Below, in pieces: positions 8,838 through 17,856 of a stretch of DNA of 64,000 nt. The position numbers were made by a program, and so were the translations under genes. The notes beneath the pieces are model-generated. The model saw only the letters and a program-made list of their open reading frames with translations, ran no database searches and was not told the DNA's origin. The stretch covers positions 62,001 to 126,000 of the forward strand of contig JABAQJ010000011.1 of assembly GCA_019186945.1 (NCBI GenBank), given 5' to 3'. This stretch comes from Gemmatimonadaceae bacterium (lineage in GTDB: Bacteria; Gemmatimonadota; Gemmatimonadetes; Gemmatimonadales; Gemmatimonadaceae). Positions within the stretch are counted from its first letter, which is position 1. Every line of letters begins with the position of its first letter.

Positions 8838-10322
8838 ATGCGATACGTTCTGGCGCTCGACCAGGGAACGACGAGTTCCCGCGCGATTCTGTTCGATCGC
8901 AACTGCGCCATCGTCGCGGTCGCACAGCGGGAATTCCCCCAGATCTTTCCACGACCCGGGTGGGTGGAACACGATCCACGCGACATCTGGACGTCACAGG
9001 CCGAAGTGGCGGCGGAGGCGATCCGCAAGGCGAATCTGACGGCAGCTAACGTCGAGGCCATCGGCATCACGAACCAGCGTGAGACTACCGTGGTTTGGGA
9101 TCGACAGTCCGGCCAGCCCATCTACAACGCGATCGTCTGGCAGGATCGCCGGACCGCCTCGCTGTGCGAGCGGCTCAAGCTGGAGAAGAAGGACCGGGAG
9201 ATCCGCCGGAAGACCGGGCTGGTAGTCGACGCCTACTTCTCCGCGACCAAGCTGCAGTGGATCCTTCGGCATGTGAAAGGGGCGCGCGCCCGCGCCCGGT
9301 CGGGACAGCTGGCCTTCGGCACCGTCGACTCGTGGCTGGTCTGGAACCTGACGGGCGGCCGCGTGCACGTGACGGATCCGAGCAATGCGTCTCGCACCAT
9401 GCTGTTCGACATTGCGCGAGGCGAGTGGGACGACGATCTGCTGGCGCTCTTCGGCGTGCCGCGATCCATGCTGCCAGAGGTCCGCACATCCAGTGAAGTG
9501 TATGGCGAGACACGCTTGTTAGGTGCGCCGATCCCCATCGCCGGCATCGCCGGCGACCAGCAGGCTGCGTTGTTCGGACAAGCCTGCACGAAGCCTGGCA
9601 TGGTGAAGAACACGTACGGCACCGGCTGTTTCATGCTGATGAATACCGGCGCCACGGCCATCCGCTCGAAGAACAGGCTGTTGACGACCGTAGCGTGGCG
9701 AATTGGAGACCGGACCGAGTATGCGCTCGAGGGCAGCATCTTCATCGCGGGCGCTGTTGTCCAGTGGTTGCGCGATGGCCTCGGGATCGTTCGCACGGCC
9801 GCAGAAGTGGAGACGCTGGCTCGAAGCGTCCCGGACACACACGGCGTCTACCTGGTGCCGGCGTTCGCCGGGCTAGGCGCACCCCACTGGGACCAGTATG
9901 CGCGAGGAACGATCGTTGGCCTGACGCGGGGTACCGGTGCGGCGCATATCGCGCGCGCTGCTCTCGAGGCGATCGCCCTCCAGGTCCGTGACGTCCTTCT
10001 GGCGATGGAAGCGGACGCCGGAATCCGGTTGCGCGAACTCCGCGTCGACGGCGGTGCGTCCGGGAACGACTTGTTGATGCAGATGCAGGCTGACCTGTTG
10101 AACACGCGCGTCATTCGCCCCCGCGTAGCGGAAACGACTGCTCTCGGTGCCGCATGCCTGGCCGGCCTGGCCGTTGGCTACTGGGGCAATGCCGCGGCGA
10201 TCGAGCGTCGTTGGCAAACGGATCGGACATTCGTGCCTTCGATGACGAGGCGCGAGCGGGCCACGATAACTTCGGGATGGGCAAGAGCGCTCGCCCGCGC
10301 CAAGTCCTGGGAGTTTCCGTAG
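8838..10322 (+). CDS. glpK: Glycerol kinase
   Basis: Phosphorylates glycerol with ATP to sn-glycerol 3-phosphate in the cytoplasm. The 494-aa product starts at ATG 8838 with the FGGY phosphate-binding motif [11 protein letters not shown] and continues with [23 protein letters not shown] and the C-terminal FGGY signature region [19 protein letters not shown]. Length and order match GlpK throughout. An upstream in-frame extension to 8745 is not family-like. No glpF, glpD or regulator is adjacent; the gene is followed 19 nt later by a MATE transporter on the same strand. Confidence 0.96.
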   Translation: MRYVLALDQGTTSSRAILFDRNCAIVAVAQREFPQIFPRPGWVEHDPRDIWTSQAEVAAEAIRKANLTAANVEAIGITNQRETTVVWDRQSGQPIYNAIVWQDRRTASLCERLKLEKKDREIRRKTGLVVDAYFSATKLQWILRHVKGARARARSGQLAFGTVDSWLVWNLTGGRVHVTDPSNASRTMLFDIARGEWDDDLLALFGVPRSMLPEVRTSSEVYGETRLLGAPIPIAGIAGDQQAALFGQACTKPGMVKNTYGTGCFMLMNTGATAIRSKNRLLTTVAWRIGDRTEYALEGSIFIAGAVVQWLRDGLGIVRTAAEVETLARSVPDTHGVYLVPAFAGLGAPHWDQYARGTIVGLTRGTGAAHIARAALEAIALQVRDVLLAMEADAGIRLRELRVDGGASGNDLLMQMQADLLNTRVIRPRVAETTALGAACLAGLAVGYWGNAAAIERRWQTDRTFVPSMTRRERATITSGWARALARAKSWEFP

Positions 10323-10341
10323 CCGCGACCCGTGCGCGCCT

Positions 10342-11859
10342 GTGTATCATTCTCGTCCCCGGCAAGAGCCACCGATCAGTTTGACAGACGCCCGCACCCA
10401 GTCCTCCCCGTCCGCGAGCCGGCATGCTCCGGACGTCGCCGCCCGGTCCGTGGAATCTGCTGCCGCTCGTTACGACCGCTCCATTGTCGAGGGTGCGTTG
10501 CAGCCCGCCGTATGGAAGCTCGCCTGGCCCACGATGCTGACCAACGTCGTGGGCGGGATGCAGGGCCTCATCGACCACGTTCTCGTCGGTCACCTGGTTG
10601 GCTTCAAGGGGAACGCCGCAATCGGCGTGGCGTGGCAGATCTTCATCGTTGTCATCGCCTTCATCATGTCGCTGTTCACCGGCATGAGCGTGCTGGTGGC
10701 GCGGTTTGCCGGCGCTGGCGACGTGGACAAGGTGGACCGAACCGTCTACCAGGCCTTCCTCACCGCGATCGGCATTTCGATGTTCGTGATGGCGCCGCTG
10801 GGGTATTTGCTGTCACCGGTGCTGTTGGACCTGGTCAACGCCGCACCTGAAGTGAAGAGCGAAGCGCTGCCTTTCCTGCGCATCATGTTCATGTTCAGCA
10901 GCGGCATGCTGGTGTTCTACATGTTGAGCGGCGCGCTGCGCTCCGCTGGCGACGCACGAACGCCGATGATTCTCGGAATTGGGCTCACGGTGCTGAACAT
11001 TGTGCTCAATGTGATCCTGATCGACGGTCTCGGGCCTGTACCCGCGTACGGGACTGCTGGCGCGGCGATGGGAACATGCCTGGCATCGGTCATGGTTGCG
11101 GTGTACGCGCTGATGAAGCTGTGGCGCGGCGGATTGATCGTGTCGTTCCCGCGAGATCGTGGGCTGGGTCCGGACTGGTCGATCATCAGATCGCTGTTCC
11201 GCTACGGGCTTCCGACAGGGGTGCAGGGCATCGCGATGAACATTGGCGGGGTGTTCATGCTGTCGTTCATCGGCTCGTTGGTGCAGAGCGCCGCGGCGCA
11301 GGCCGCATTCGCCGTGTCGTATTCGCAACTGTTCTCGTTCGTCACCTGGACGTCGATCGGGCTGATGGGCGCGGCGGCGGCGGTTGCGGGGCAGAGCCTG
11401 GGTGCCGGCAAGCCGGACCGTGCGGAAGAGGCCGTACACGTGGCGGCACGTATCGCCCTTTTCGGCGCGAGTGCGATCGGCTTCTTCTTTCTCGTCATTC
11501 CGGACCGGCTTCTGAGCGTTTTCGGGATGAGCGATGCCGCCGTCGTCGAGATCGGCGTTCAGTTGCTCCGCATCCTGAGCGTATCCGGCCTGTTCATCGC
11601 CGTCGCGCTCACCTATACCGGCGGGCTCCAGGGGACAGGCGACACGCGGAGCCCGCTGTATATCTCTATCGTTTCGCAGATCGTGGTACCGTTGGGAATG
11701 TGCTTCGTCATTCGCGAGTTCGGCACACTCCAGCCTTGGCACATCTGGCTCGCGATCCTCATTGGCCACGCGACGAGGTGCGGGCTCAGCATGCTCCGTT
11801 TTCGCCAAGGCAGGTGGCGATCGATCAAGGTGGATATTTCGTCGGCCGAAGTCGCGTGA
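10342..11859 (+). CDS. MATE family efflux transporter
   Basis: An inner-membrane antiporter of about 12 transmembrane helices, expected to export drugs or metabolites using an ion gradient. The polar N-terminus (~50 residues) is followed by PAVWKLAWPTMLTNVVGGM, the first MatE helix, and a second MatE half begins near RSLFRYGLPTGVQGIAMNI. Repeated VAGQSLGAGK and LQGTGDTRSPLY motifs are characteristic of each half. Start is uncertain: GTG 10342 gives 505 aa; TTG 10381 is an alternative after a weak AAGAG. Substrate is unknown. Confidence 0.9.
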   Translation: MYHSRPRQEPPISLTDARTQSSPSASRHAPDVAARSVESAAARYDRSIVEGALQPAVWKLAWPTMLTNVVGGMQGLIDHVLVGHLVGFKGNAAIGVAWQIFIVVIAFIMSLFTGMSVLVARFAGAGDVDKVDRTVYQAFLTAIGISMFVMAPLGYLLSPVLLDLVNAAPEVKSEALPFLRIMFMFSSGMLVFYMLSGALRSAGDARTPMILGIGLTVLNIVLNVILIDGLGPVPAYGTAGAAMGTCLASVMVAVYALMKLWRGGLIVSFPRDRGLGPDWSIIRSLFRYGLPTGVQGIAMNIGGVFMLSFIGSLVQSAAAQAAFAVSYSQLFSFVTWTSIGLMGAAAAVAGQSLGAGKPDRAEEAVHVAARIALFGASAIGFFFLVIPDRLLSVFGMSDAAVVEIGVQLLRILSVSGLFIAVALTYTGGLQGTGDTRSPLYISIVSQIVVPLGMCFVIREFGTLQPWHIWLAILIGHATRCGLSMLRFRQGRWRSIKVDISSAEVA

Positions 11860-11896
11860 GCAGGGCCGAACGCGCGGATGCGGGCCTCCGCGACGT

Positions 11897-12781
11897 TCAG
11901 ACTCCGGCCTTGTTCTCGGGAACGAGTTCACCGTGCACATCGGCGCCACGCGACTCGCTCGCCTTCTGGAGCGCCACTCTTCGCGCCAGTCCGGCGAGCG
12001 CGAGCACGACGCCGTAGCTGCAGACGATCGTCGGGCCAGTCGGCAGATCGCTCTGGTACGACGCCCAGAGTCCCAGAGCCGATGCGATTGAGCCCGTAGA
12101 AAAGGCAATGATCGTCAGCCGTACCGGTTCGCGGGTAAACAGGAAGGCCGTCACCGCGGGCACGACGAGGAAGCTGAACACCAGCAGCACGCCGCCTAAC
12201 GGCACGGAGAACGTGATAACGATCCCGAAGATGCAGTAGAACCAGAAGTCCCACCAGCGCAGACGCCAGCCTTTCCTCTGCGCCTCGGCCTCATCGAACG
12301 AGATCGTCTCGAATCGTCGGCGCAGGGCAAACAGGATCGTTCCCAGTATCGCATAGGCCGCCGCCAGCCTGGCGATCGCCGGCCATGTGACCCAGAGGAT
12401 CGTTCCCACGAGGACGTCCTTGATCGCATCCGCGCCGCGCGGCGCCTTGTCGGCGACCAGCAATGCGGCCGCCGAGGCAACCACGTAGACGATGCCGATG
12501 ATTGCTTCCTGCGGAACGCTGCCCTTAGTGTGCGTGCGGGTGGCGGCGAACAGCGCCGCGCCGAGGACGACGAAGGCCAGCGCGAACAGTTGCGCCGTGC
12601 CCGACCCTGGCGCAACGCCGACGAGTAGCCCGGTAGTGGTCCCGAGCGCCGCCATCTGCGCCAGCGACAGATCGACGAAGATCACCTCGCGCGCGATCAC
12701 GTGCAGTCCGAGGTACGAGTGGATTGCCACCAGTATCATGCATGCCACGAATGGTGGCAACATCAGTTCGAGGCCGCTCAT
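11897..12781 (-). CDS. Metal ABC transporter permease (ABC-3 / ZnuB-TroC type)
   Basis: The inner-membrane channel of a zinc/manganese-type ABC importer; 294 aa with about 8-9 hydrophobic helices. Family signs are the N-terminal FVACMILVAIHSYLGLHVIAREVIFVDLSLAQMAALG and the helix-rich FGIVITFSVPLGGVLLVFSFLVVPAVTA. The ATG at 12781 overlaps the TGA of the binding-protein gene (ATGA), so translation is coupled. It lacks the usual adjacent ATPase gene: the downstream neighbour is the convergent MATE gene 37 nt away. The C-terminus carries an unusual polar tail. Confidence 0.92.
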   Translation of the reverse strand: MSGLELMLPPFVACMILVAIHSYLGLHVIAREVIFVDLSLAQMAALGTTTGLLVGVAPGSGTAQLFALAFVVLGAALFAATRTHTKGSVPQEAIIGIVYVVASAAALLVADKAPRGADAIKDVLVGTILWVTWPAIARLAAAYAILGTILFALRRRFETISFDEAEAQRKGWRLRWWDFWFYCIFGIVITFSVPLGGVLLVFSFLVVPAVTAFLFTREPVRLTIIAFSTGSIASALGLWASYQSDLPTGPTIVCSYGVVLALAGLARRVALQKASESRGADVHGELVPENKAGV

Positions 12782-13809
12782 TTGGACACCGCTGCACGAA
12801 AGCCGTTGCCTAACGCCGTAATCCAGGCATTCATGAGGTCGAAGTACGTTTCCACGCCCGGCGCGCCGTGAGTGTTCTCCGGCACGATTACCGCCGCGGC
12901 GCCGGTCCGCGCCGCCACATCCTTTACCTGGTTGCGATCGAAGTAGTTCGACGCGAACAGTACGGGGATCTTCCGGTCGCGCATCAGCGCAATCACCTCC
13001 TGCACATGTCGCGGCGTCGGCGGAATGCCCGGTTTGGCCTCGATGAACTCGACGCAGTTGACGCCGTACCGGCGACTGAAGTATGCCCACTCCTTGTGGT
13101 AACAGACCATGTCCTTCCCCCGGAACGGCATCGCCTGACCCATCCATCCTCCCAGCCGCGCCTGCAAGGGCCTGCCCTGATACGGATTCTGCAGGAACGC
13201 CATGACCTTGTTGCTGCGTGCCAGCTCAAACAACGTCGCTGGCGTCACGATGCGAACGATCTCGTCGCCGAAGGTTGCCTTGAGCAAGCGGTCCTCGAAA
13301 TCCTTCTCGCGCGCCGCGAAGAACTCGGCGTTGGCTGGAGACACGCGCTTGAGCCCATCGAGAATGTTGCGAGCGATGATGATCGCGTTGATCGGATCCG
13401 TGTGAATGTGCGGATTCCCGTCCACGTGGATGTCCCCCTGGGCGCGTGACAGCGACGTCGGAACGTCGAGCAGCGGGATCCCCTTGAACGCGGCTACGTA
13501 ACCCGGGCCACCCTCGCGGACCTTTCCATTCCCGGCCCGATCGAGCAGCGCCGGGACCCACAGCTCCAGGTCCATGCCGGTCGTCACGAAGAGGTCGGCG
13601 TCCCTGAGCAGCGGGACAAAACTCGGTCTTGGTTGCACGAAGTGAGGATCTTCGTCGCCCTCGGCGATCGACGTAACCGTGGCGCGATCGCCCGCGACCT
13701 CGCGGGCAATCGCCCCATAGGTAGTCAGCGACGTGACGACCCTGACCGGCGCCACCGGGCGGTCGACTTGCCCGGCAGCTGCAATCAGCATCAGCAGGAA
13801 CGTGAGCAT
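12778..13809 (-). CDS. Metal ABC transporter substrate-binding protein (ZnuA/TroA-like)
   Basis: A periplasmic cluster A-I binding protein delivering Zn2+ or Mn2+ to the permease. The 343-aa product begins with a short signal sequence (MLTFLLMLIAAAG). Likely metal ligands are His56 in DEDPHF, His134/His136 in NPHIHTDP and His238 in CYHKEWAYF, the positions used in this family. The His-rich disordered loop that marks many ZnuA proteins is absent, although DIHVDGNPHIH gives a local His cluster. The start ATG 13809 lies 2 nt after the stop of the barrel gene. A 53-codon longer frame upstream overlaps that gene and is not plausible. Confidence 0.92.
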   Translation of the reverse strand: MLTFLLMLIAAAGQVDRPVAPVRVVTSLTTYGAIAREVAGDRATVTSIAEGDEDPHFVQPRPSFVPLLRDADLFVTTGMDLELWVPALLDRAGNGKVREGGPGYVAAFKGIPLLDVPTSLSRAQGDIHVDGNPHIHTDPINAIIIARNILDGLKRVSPANAEFFAAREKDFEDRLLKATFGDEIVRIVTPATLFELARSNKVMAFLQNPYQGRPLQARLGGWMGQAMPFRGKDMVCYHKEWAYFSRRYGVNCVEFIEAKPGIPPTPRHVQEVIALMRDRKIPVLFASNYFDRNQVKDVAARTGAAAVIVPENTHGAPGVETYFDLMNAWITALGNGFRAAVSK

Positions 13810-13811
13810 GT

Positions 13812-15074
13812 TCAGAAGAGTTCGTGTTTGTGGGGTCCCATCGCGAAAACCAGCTGTAGCGTGAACCGATCGCGAGTGGCCCGCGCGAGGTCGCGCGACC
13901 GCTCGTACAGCCCGCGCACGTAAACGAATTCGCTTGGCCAGAAAGTGAGCGTCGGCGTGACCGCCCATTCGTGGTCGACCGGACCGCGATCCGGCGACTC
14001 GACGTAGTCACCGCGCACGCTCGCTATCCATCGACGATCCAGCTTCCACGATCCGTCCACGTATCCACCCGTCCGGCCCCGGTCGAAGTACTCGTCTCCC
14101 GGCAGATCGAACGTCCGCTTCAGGAACCAGACCTCGCTCCGGAGCGTCAGTTCGCGAGCCTGCGCCTGTTGTGGCGGACGCCAGCTGAAGCGGGCGGCGG
14201 CCACCCCCAGCCGTGACGTCAGGCTCGAGTCCGGGTTGGCGGCGTACAATCCGCTGGCACTGACCTGCGCATACGTCGATCGGCTAAGCTGCCAGAACCC
14301 GGCAAGCTGCATGTTGTAGCTGGGGCGACGCCCTCCGGCATCCAGGATATCGCTCGTCCCGGTCGTCGCCTGAACCGTCAGCTCATAGGCGCCGCGCGCT
14401 CCGGAAAACGGGAGCGGCCAGTACAGCGACACGCCCGGCGCAGAGAGACCGTCCTCACCCCCGAAACGCCGCAGGACAAGCGGGTACTCGTCCTCCGGAA
14501 GCGCATGCAGGTGCCACCGATTGAGTTCGCCCACCTGCTGGCGGAATCGGCCCACATCGAGACGCAGGTGCGCCGGCAAGGATGTGAAGTAGGCATACCC
14601 CTCCTCGACAGCGACCTCTCCATCCTCGACCGACAGGAAGACTTTCGCCGACGAGAACGGATCGAGTGCGGACTGGAACGCGACCTCGAACTCCCGTGCC
14701 GAATAGGTATCCGTCTGAGGTCCCGGCCGCCGCCCGTGAGCGCGGATGTCACCCGTCACGGAGATCTCCGGATTCAGTGCATTCTGACCGAGCCGCGCCG
14801 CCTGTGGTCGCGACGCCGCGGCCGAATCGGTGGCTGCCGCGGCCGCCGCGGCTCTCAAAGCCGCCAGCTCGTCCACGACTGATGTGTCCCCGGTGGCCTT
14901 CATTCGCTCGAGGACGGCAATCCGGACTCCGAGCGAGCGAAGCTCGGCAGCCAGTGAGTCGAGCGCGCGCTGCTGGCGCCTGACGAGACTGTCCGCCGGC
15001 GTTTGCGCTCCGAGCCGGCATCCTGCCAGGATCGCGGTCGCGACAACCGTCGCGCGCCACAAATGAGTTCGCAT
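13812..15074 (-). CDS. Outer-membrane beta-barrel protein of the metal operon
   Basis: A 420-aa exported protein. From ATG 15074 the N-terminus is a signal peptide ending near LAGCRLGAQ, which could be read as a lipobox (LAGC) or as signal peptidase I cleavage after GAQ. Next comes a predicted coiled coil (RRQQRALDSLAAELRSLG) with an Ala-rich stretch, then a strand-rich barrel with alternating aromatic residues, ending in MGPHKHELF; a C-terminal Phe is the usual barrel-assembly signal. Its place directly before the metal-binding protein (2-nt gap) suggests a porin for the same metal. This is inference; the family is not one I can name exactly. Confidence 0.8.
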   Translation of the reverse strand: MRTHLWRATVVATAILAGCRLGAQTPADSLVRRQQRALDSLAAELRSLGVRIAVLERMKATGDTSVVDELAALRAAAAAAATDSAAASRPQAARLGQNALNPEISVTGDIRAHGRRPGPQTDTYSAREFEVAFQSALDPFSSAKVFLSVEDGEVAVEEGYAYFTSLPAHLRLDVGRFRQQVGELNRWHLHALPEDEYPLVLRRFGGEDGLSAPGVSLYWPLPFSGARGAYELTVQATTGTSDILDAGGRRPSYNMQLAGFWQLSRSTYAQVSASGLYAANPDSSLTSRLGVAAARFSWRPPQQAQARELTLRSEVWFLKRTFDLPGDEYFDRGRTGGYVDGSWKLDRRWIASVRGDYVESPDRGPVDHEWAVTPTLTFWPSEFVYVRGLYERSRDLARATRDRFTLQLVFAMGPHKHELF

Positions 15075-15193
15075 TGGTTGCGTAGTTGCAGACTGTTGAA
15101 CGGGGAGCGATCCCTCGACCGATCGGCCGACGGGCGGCGGCCGCGAGAAACACGCGACCGCTGACGGCTCCACTCGCTGATGACTGCCGCTGC

Positions 15194-15577
15194 CTACGCT
15201 ACGGGAGGTGCGCGAGGCCCGAGAACTCCCGCGATATCGGCACGGGTCGGTAACACCGCCGTCCTGTACAGCGCGACGTCGTCCGCCAGCCCCACGGGGA
15301 GGAGCGCCACAGAAGCCGAAAGGATGACTCCCTCAGCAAGGGTGCGGCAGATGAGGCAGTCGAGGTGGCTGTGCGCCCGCGGGCACTTCGTGCCACCCAG
15401 TTCCTCGACGTGCGTCTGCGTCCCGGCGGACGCCGCTTCGTTTCGTCCATCGACAATAGGACCGCCAATCCACAGAAGCGCCTGGAGCGCCAGCAGAAAC
15501 ACCGCCGTCATCCTGGAGGCCGTTCTAACGGGCTCCGATGCGGCGATTCTGCGTGCGGAGAATCCAGGTGTTTCCAT
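15194..15577 (-). CDS. Small His/Cys-motif membrane protein (DUF2946-like)
   Basis: A 127-aa protein (105 aa if Met at 15511 is used) with one or two hydrophobic helices and a short motif CPRAHSHLDCLIC, with an extra His nine residues before it, suited to binding Zn or Cu. Similar short proteins with a HVE...CPxAHxHxxCxxC motif occur beside metal transporters, which fits its position as first gene of this metal-uptake operon, 119 nt before the barrel gene. Role as metal chaperone or sensor is inference. Confidence 0.65.
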   Translation of the reverse strand: METPGFSARRIAASEPVRTASRMTAVFLLALQALLWIGGPIVDGRNEAASAGTQTHVEELGGTKCPRAHSHLDCLICRTLAEGVILSASVALLPVGLADDVALYRTAVLPTRADIAGVLGPRAPPVA

Positions 15578-15931
15578 GCGCCGATGTCTATGCGAGGCTA
15601 GCAGAAACGGTCCAGCCTTGTGTGGGAGCGCCACGTCGCCGGGCACCATTGGCCATTTTCGCGCGTCGAACCCGCCGGGCCGACCAACTCCCGATCCGCC
15701 ACGACGACATGCCCGTGGCGCCAGCTCGATCTCGTTCCCTCGAAACGCTACGCACCACTCGTCGTTGCGTTGAAGGAGGCGTCCCCGAACGGCCTGTCGC
15801 CAAGCCGTCTCCCACTTTAGTCGTATTCCGGCAAGTCGTATTGCGAGCGGACGACATCGTCGCGAACGGGTAGTCCAGGGATTCCTTGCGCGCTGTCACG
15901 ACACCGAAGTCGCGAGGCTCGCCACGAGTGT
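15578..15931. other. Intergenic region upstream of the metal operon
   Basis: 354 nt with no supported gene; a 104-codon minus frame through it has no recognisable protein character. It must contain the promoter of the metal operon. I see no clear Zur or Fur box (AT-rich palindrome). Confidence 0.4.
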
Positions 15932-17065
15932 CTACCCAGCCGCCGACACAGGGACGAGTCTGTCCAGGCTGGCACCAATTCGGTCTAGCGCACCACGAAC
16001 CTTGGCCGGCTCATAGCCCAACGTGATTCGCAGGTGGTGCTCGGTGCCCAACAGCGAACCGGGTGCGACCAGTACGCCCGTCGCCGTGCGAATGTGATCC
16101 GCCAGCGCAACGGACTCGATCGGCAGATGGTAGCGCACAAAGGCAATGGCGGTTGCATCTGGCGGGACCACGCTGAATCGTCCGCCCTGCCCAGCCAGCC
16201 AGTCTTTCAGTACATCCCAACCAGCACGCGTCAGTGCCTCCTGCCGCGCGAACAATTGTGAGCGCTTGGCGGGCGACACCGCCAGCTCGGCGAGCGTCAT
16301 GCTCGGTGCCGCCGCGGCAATTACCGCGTACTCGTGTCGGCGCCACAGCGCCTGGATCGTCTCCCGGTCAGCCACTGCCCAGCCGATCCGCAGCCCAGCG
16401 AGTCCGTACGCCTTCGACAAGCTGTTGGTGCATATCACGCGATCATACTCTCCCCAGAAGCTTCGCGTTTCCGGCTGGCCGCCGAGTTCCGTCCCTTGAT
16501 AAACCTCGTCCGCAAGCAGCCACGCGCCGACGCGAGCGCATGCGGCGACCACACGTGCCCGTTCCACATCCGTGAGGATCGTCCCAGTCGGATTGTTGGG
16601 ATTGACGATGGCTACGAGCTTCGTCTTCGAGGTGATCAGTCGATCGAGCGCATCGAGGTCAGGACGCCACGCGTCTTCCGGAGTCAGGATCAGTTCGCGG
16701 ACATGGCACCCGGCATTCAGCGCCAATCCCCAGACCTGCCGGTACCCCGGAGAGACGACGACGACCTCGTCGCCGGGGGCCAATATGGCCTGGCACACCA
16801 TGCTGTTCGCCTGCGCGGCGCCGACCGTGACGAGCACATTCGCGGCGCTGGCCTCAGGGTACATTGCCGCGATGCGCTGCCGCAGACCTGCGCTGCCGTT
16901 GACTTCAGGGTAGTACAGACCAGTGCTCAACAGAGCAGCTTGCTCATCCGCCGTCAGCCATTCCCTCGTAACAAGGCACTGGACGCTGCTATCTGCCAGG
17001 TTCACCTCCACGGTGCGTTCCCAGCGGGACTGGTAGTGCTCCAATTCGAATGGCTGGAAGCTCAT
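15932..17065 (-). CDS. PLP-dependent aminotransferase class I/II
   Basis: A fold-type I aminotransferase of 377 aa. The start ATG 17065 follows GGAG by 4 nt, better than the GTG 12 nt upstream. Markers are the substrate/cofactor loop VNPNNPTGTIL, the PLP-contacting LLADEVYQG with Asp, and the Schiff-base Lys in NSLSKAYGLAGLRIGW. The family covers aspartate, aromatic and unusual amino acid aminotransferases; the sequence alone does not decide the substrate. It is followed 70 nt after its start side by a GNAT gene in the same direction. Confidence 0.9.
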   Translation of the reverse strand: MSFQPFELEHYQSRWERTVEVNLADSSVQCLVTREWLTADEQAALLSTGLYYPEVNGSAGLRQRIAAMYPEASAANVLVTVGAAQANSMVCQAILAPGDEVVVVSPGYRQVWGLALNAGCHVRELILTPEDAWRPDLDALDRLITSKTKLVAIVNPNNPTGTILTDVERARVVAACARVGAWLLADEVYQGTELGGQPETRSFWGEYDRVICTNSLSKAYGLAGLRIGWAVADRETIQALWRRHEYAVIAAAAPSMTLAELAVSPAKRSQLFARQEALTRAGWDVLKDWLAGQGGRFSVVPPDATAIAFVRYHLPIESVALADHIRTATGVLVAPGSLLGTEHHLRITLGYEPAKVRGALDRIGASLDRLVPVSAAG

Positions 17066-17135
17066 GCGACTCCGCACCGAAGCGATGCGCGCACGTTGGC
17101 GTCACGGTGACGCCGGAGCGCGATGGGGATCATGG

Positions 17136-17750
17136 TTAGGTGCCGGGGCGCCCGTGACGCGCCAGCCGGGACAACAGATGCCGTTTCACGTCGGGCCACT
17201 CGGACGAGAGCACGCTGTACATCACCGTGTCCCTGACTGAGCCATCCCTTCTCGTTCCGAAGTGCCGTATCACGCCATCCTTCTTCGCCCCCAGCGCCTC
17301 GATCGCTCGCTGCGACCGGAAGTTGTAGCTATCGGTACGAAAACCCACCACGCCGCACGCGAGTGTCTCGAATGCATGGGCGAACAGCAGCAGTTTGCAG
17401 GTCGTGTTCACATGGCTGCGTTGCCACCGCTCCGCGTACCAGGTATAGCCAATTTCCACCCGAGCGGATTGCGGAACGATGTCATGATAGCGCGTCGACC
17501 CGACGATCGTCCCGCTGGCAAGCTCGCGCACCGCCCACGGCAACATGTGACCCGTGCGTTGGCCGTCGAGCGCTGCCCTGATGTACGCGTCCATCCTGTC
17601 CTTTTCGGGCACGGATGTGATCCAGAGTTCCCAGAGACGTCCGTCGCTGGCCGCAGCCTGGAGCGCGTCATGGTGTGCGTCGGCCAGTGGCTCGAGTCGG
17701 ATGCCGTGACCCTCGAGGATCACGGGCACCGCCTGTTGCATTGTCGGCAT
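17136..17750 (-). CDS. GNAT family N-acetyltransferase (RimJ/RimL-like)
   Basis: A 204-aa acetyltransferase that should transfer acetyl from acetyl-CoA to an amine. The N-terminus ILEGHGIRLEPLADAHHDALQ and the middle VEIGYTWYAERWQRSHVNTTCKLLLFAHAF are typical of the RimJ/RimL branch, as is the C-terminal NFRSQRAIEALGAKKDG. Substrate may be a protein N-terminus or a small molecule. The stop TAA is embedded in an RCCTAAC word at 17134-17140. Downstream lies the aminotransferase. Confidence 0.88.
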   Translation of the reverse strand: MPTMQQAVPVILEGHGIRLEPLADAHHDALQAAASDGRLWELWITSVPEKDRMDAYIRAALDGQRTGHMLPWAVRELASGTIVGSTRYHDIVPQSARVEIGYTWYAERWQRSHVNTTCKLLLFAHAFETLACGVVGFRTDSYNFRSQRAIEALGAKKDGVIRHFGTRRDGSVRDTVMYSVLSSEWPDVKRHLLSRLARHGRPGT

Positions 17751-17856
17751 GGGCGAACGAGATGGAATGCGAACGTTCAGGAAGTCGTAGCGGTTGGAGC
17801 GGTTCCTGCACGCCTGGGAAACACTGGAGGCGGCGCCGTGCGATCCGTCATCGATG

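Noticed and set aside
11873..11892. CGCGGA...TCCGCG weak hairpin between MATE and permease genes
   Set aside because: Six-bp stem without U-tract in GC-rich DNA; too weak to call a terminator.
10813..12108. 431-codon minus frame crossing the MATE gene and the permease
   Set aside because: Overlaps two supported genes in another frame and reads as Arg/His-rich shadow sequence.
13810..13968. 53-codon extension of the metal-binding protein
   Set aside because: It would overlap the barrel gene by ~157 nt and replace a good signal peptide with an Arg-rich sequence.
15588..15899. 104-codon minus frame between the metal operon and aminotransferase
   Set aside because: No ribosome site, no hydrophobic or domain character, and Arg/Ser-rich composition like other shadow frames.
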